A DNA stretch of 64,000 nt from Pedobacter faecalis. Lineage in GTDB: Bacteria > Bacteroidota > Bacteroidia > Sphingobacteriales > Sphingobacteriaceae. A program made the position numbers and the translations under genes. Where the stretch lies: NCBI RefSeq assembly GCF_030182585.1, contig NZ_JARXOW010000003.1, positions 115,617 to 179,616 of the forward strand. The letters run 5' to 3'. Under the pieces are notes generated by a model. It saw nothing but the letters and a program-made list of their open reading frames with translations. It ran no database searches and had not been told where the DNA came from. The number at the start of each line of letters is the position of its first letter. Position 1 is the first letter of the stretch. Of the stretch, positions 62,931 through 64,000 are shown piece after piece.

Positions 62931-63911
62931 TTACGAATGTATCCAGCTAAACTTATACTCAATAGTAGGAGTCTTCATGCGTTCAGCAATACGGGTTAAT
63001 CTGGCAGGTAAACCCATCACATAATCCCTGGCTTTTTCGCCGGCGTCGTTCAAATCCTTTACACTGTCGATCTTCCATTCCTCGATCAACTGCTGCATGA
63101 TCTCTACATAATCCAGCGCCGTATAGACACCAAGCCGTTGCGCAGCATCTGTAAAGTGCCCGAATGTCTGACCAATCTTCATACCCATCTCGCGCAGGAA
63201 ATGCGCAGGCATAACGATCTTCTTACGCATCATATCTTCAAAGGCAATCATCGCCTCATTAGGGTCAACCTCGAAAATCTTGGAAATAAAATCTTTGTAA
63301 GCCTTCGCATGGCGTGCTTCATCAGAAGCAATAACGCCACACATTTTGGACAGCAAATTATCACCATCCTTTTTTGCCAGAGAAGCTACACGCCTGTGAG
63401 AGATGTTAGTAGCCAGCTCCTGGAAACTGGTATATATAAAGTTCCTGTACGGATCGGTACCCGTACCGATCTCAAATCCATCAGCTATTAAATATTGAGT
63501 AGAAATCTCCATTTGACGCATGTCGACCCTACCCGATAGATATAAATACTTGTTGAGCAAATCACCATGTCTGTTTTCCTCAGCAGTCCAATGCCTTACC
63601 CAGCGCATCCAGCCACCATCCTCGTTCTTAGACACGCCGTCTACCATGGTCAGCCACGACTCATAAGTAGGCAAAGCTTCTTCAGTGATGGTATCGCCGA
63701 TCAACACAGCCACCAAATCATAAGAAAGGTCTTTGGCCTTCTCTCTCAGGGCCCTGATGTCCTGATAAAAGGTCTCACTTGTAGAATCCGGCAAGAAGTC
63801 CGAAGGCTGCCAGTTGGTATCTATTGGCTTCAAATACGTGCCCATCATATCAAGCATATAAGGCTCAATATGCATCATTACTTCCCTTCTCTGCTCTACA
63901 AAAAAACTCAT
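62931..63911 (-). CDS. Acyl-ACP desaturase (stearoyl-ACP desaturase family)
   Basis: The 326-residue protein is a soluble di-iron desaturase that introduces a cis double bond into acyl-ACP. The two metal motifs are WTAEENRHGDLLNKY (about 107-121) and IASDEARHAKAYKDFI (about 193-208), with the first Glu ligand in the helix around TYESWL. Length matches bacterial family members. ATG 63911 is the natural start. It faces icmF, and both act on acyl chains. Confidence 0.94.
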   Translation of the reverse strand: MSFFVEQRREVMMHIEPYMLDMMGTYLKPIDTNWQPSDFLPDSTSETFYQDIRALREKAKDLSYDLVAVLIGDTITEEALPTYESWLTMVDGVSKNEDGGWMRWVRHWTAEENRHGDLLNKYLYLSGRVDMRQMEISTQYLIADGFEIGTGTDPYRNFIYTSFQELATNISHRRVASLAKKDGDNLLSKMCGVIASDEARHAKAYKDFISKIFEVDPNEAMIAFEDMMRKKIVMPAHFLREMGMKIGQTFGHFTDAAQRLGVYTALDYVEIMQQLIEEWKIDSVKDLNDAGEKARDYVMGLPARLTRIAERMKTPTIEYKFSWIHS

Positions 63912-63936
63912 TCGTGTATATTATTTGTCTCGACAT

Positions 63937-63944
63937 CAAATATA
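63937..63944 (-). promoter_or_regulatory. TAnnTTTG promoter box before the desaturase
   Basis: On the minus strand TATATTTG matches the -7 consensus, 25 nt before the ATG at 63911. The remaining bases to the window edge hold no gene. Confidence 0.55.
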
Positions 63945-64000
63945 CCAAAAAAATGAGATAAGTGAGCGTATTTGTTTATTTCCAAGGATGTAAAAGGCCG

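Overview
The window is a 64 kb chromosomal segment from a Bacteroidota bacterium, most likely a member of the Sphingobacteriaceae (Pedobacter/Mucilaginibacter-like). Supporting signs are a SusC/SusD outer-membrane pair, the bacillithiol deacetylase BshB1, DUF4294 and DUF4783 proteins, a PafA-type alkaline phosphatase, and a repeated TAnnTTTG promoter box in place of the proteobacterial -10. The species cannot be fixed from sequence alone. No rRNA, tRNA, CRISPR array, phage or insertion sequence was recognised; the region is dense, mostly core genome, with no gene-free gap above about 300 bases.

Layout. 1-2.85 kb: a partial oxidoreductase, an MmcQ/YjbR protein, mnmD-mazG, and a DEAD-box protein that has only the first RecA domain. 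2.99-10.15 kb: SusC, SusD and a Tat-exported phosphocholine-type phospholipase C, which together look like an outer-membrane uptake unit fed by phospholipid cleavage. 10.2-16.9 kb: cell-wall and envelope genes (two different L,D-transpeptidases facing each other, an FtsX-type permease, a NamZ-type muramidase) and an Nei-like DNA glycosylase with two tiny downstream genes. 16.9-23.3 kb: topoisomerase IB, fmt, a class IV aminotransferase (pabC-like), rluD, a PLP deaminase, bshB1 and a DUF4294 protein. 23.5-28.9 kb: RelA/SpoT, Fur, PurA and PabB. 28.9-31.7 kb: a minus-strand run DUF4783-nadC-plsY-M48 lipoprotein. 31.8-38.9 kb: gpmI, a lipoprotein, a TPR protein, lon, an LpxR-like deacylase and cmk. 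39-44.9 kb: a complete tripartite RND efflux operon. 45-48.5 kb: rpsA, pyrR and pyrB.

48.6-57.7 kb is the most system-like part: a 1005-residue periplasmic TPR protein, a plug-less TonB-receptor-like beta-barrel, an inner-membrane HU-CCDC81/SPOR protein, and ExbB-, ExbD- and TonB-like proteins, followed by folC. The order fits an energised trans-envelope machine analogous to Tol-Pal or Ton, with its outer-membrane and periplasmic parts encoded upstream of the proton channel. 57.8-63.9 kb carries a PafA-type phosphatase, the fused cobalamin mutase IcmF, and a convergent acyl-ACP desaturase.

Non-coding signals worth attention are a 16-bp perfect inverted repeat spanning a promoter box before the YkuD_2 transpeptidase, a nested repeat/hairpin element at 12.78-12.90 kb, a 12-bp palindrome before susC, an intrinsic terminator buried inside the end of pabB, and two tiny ORFs in the lon leader.
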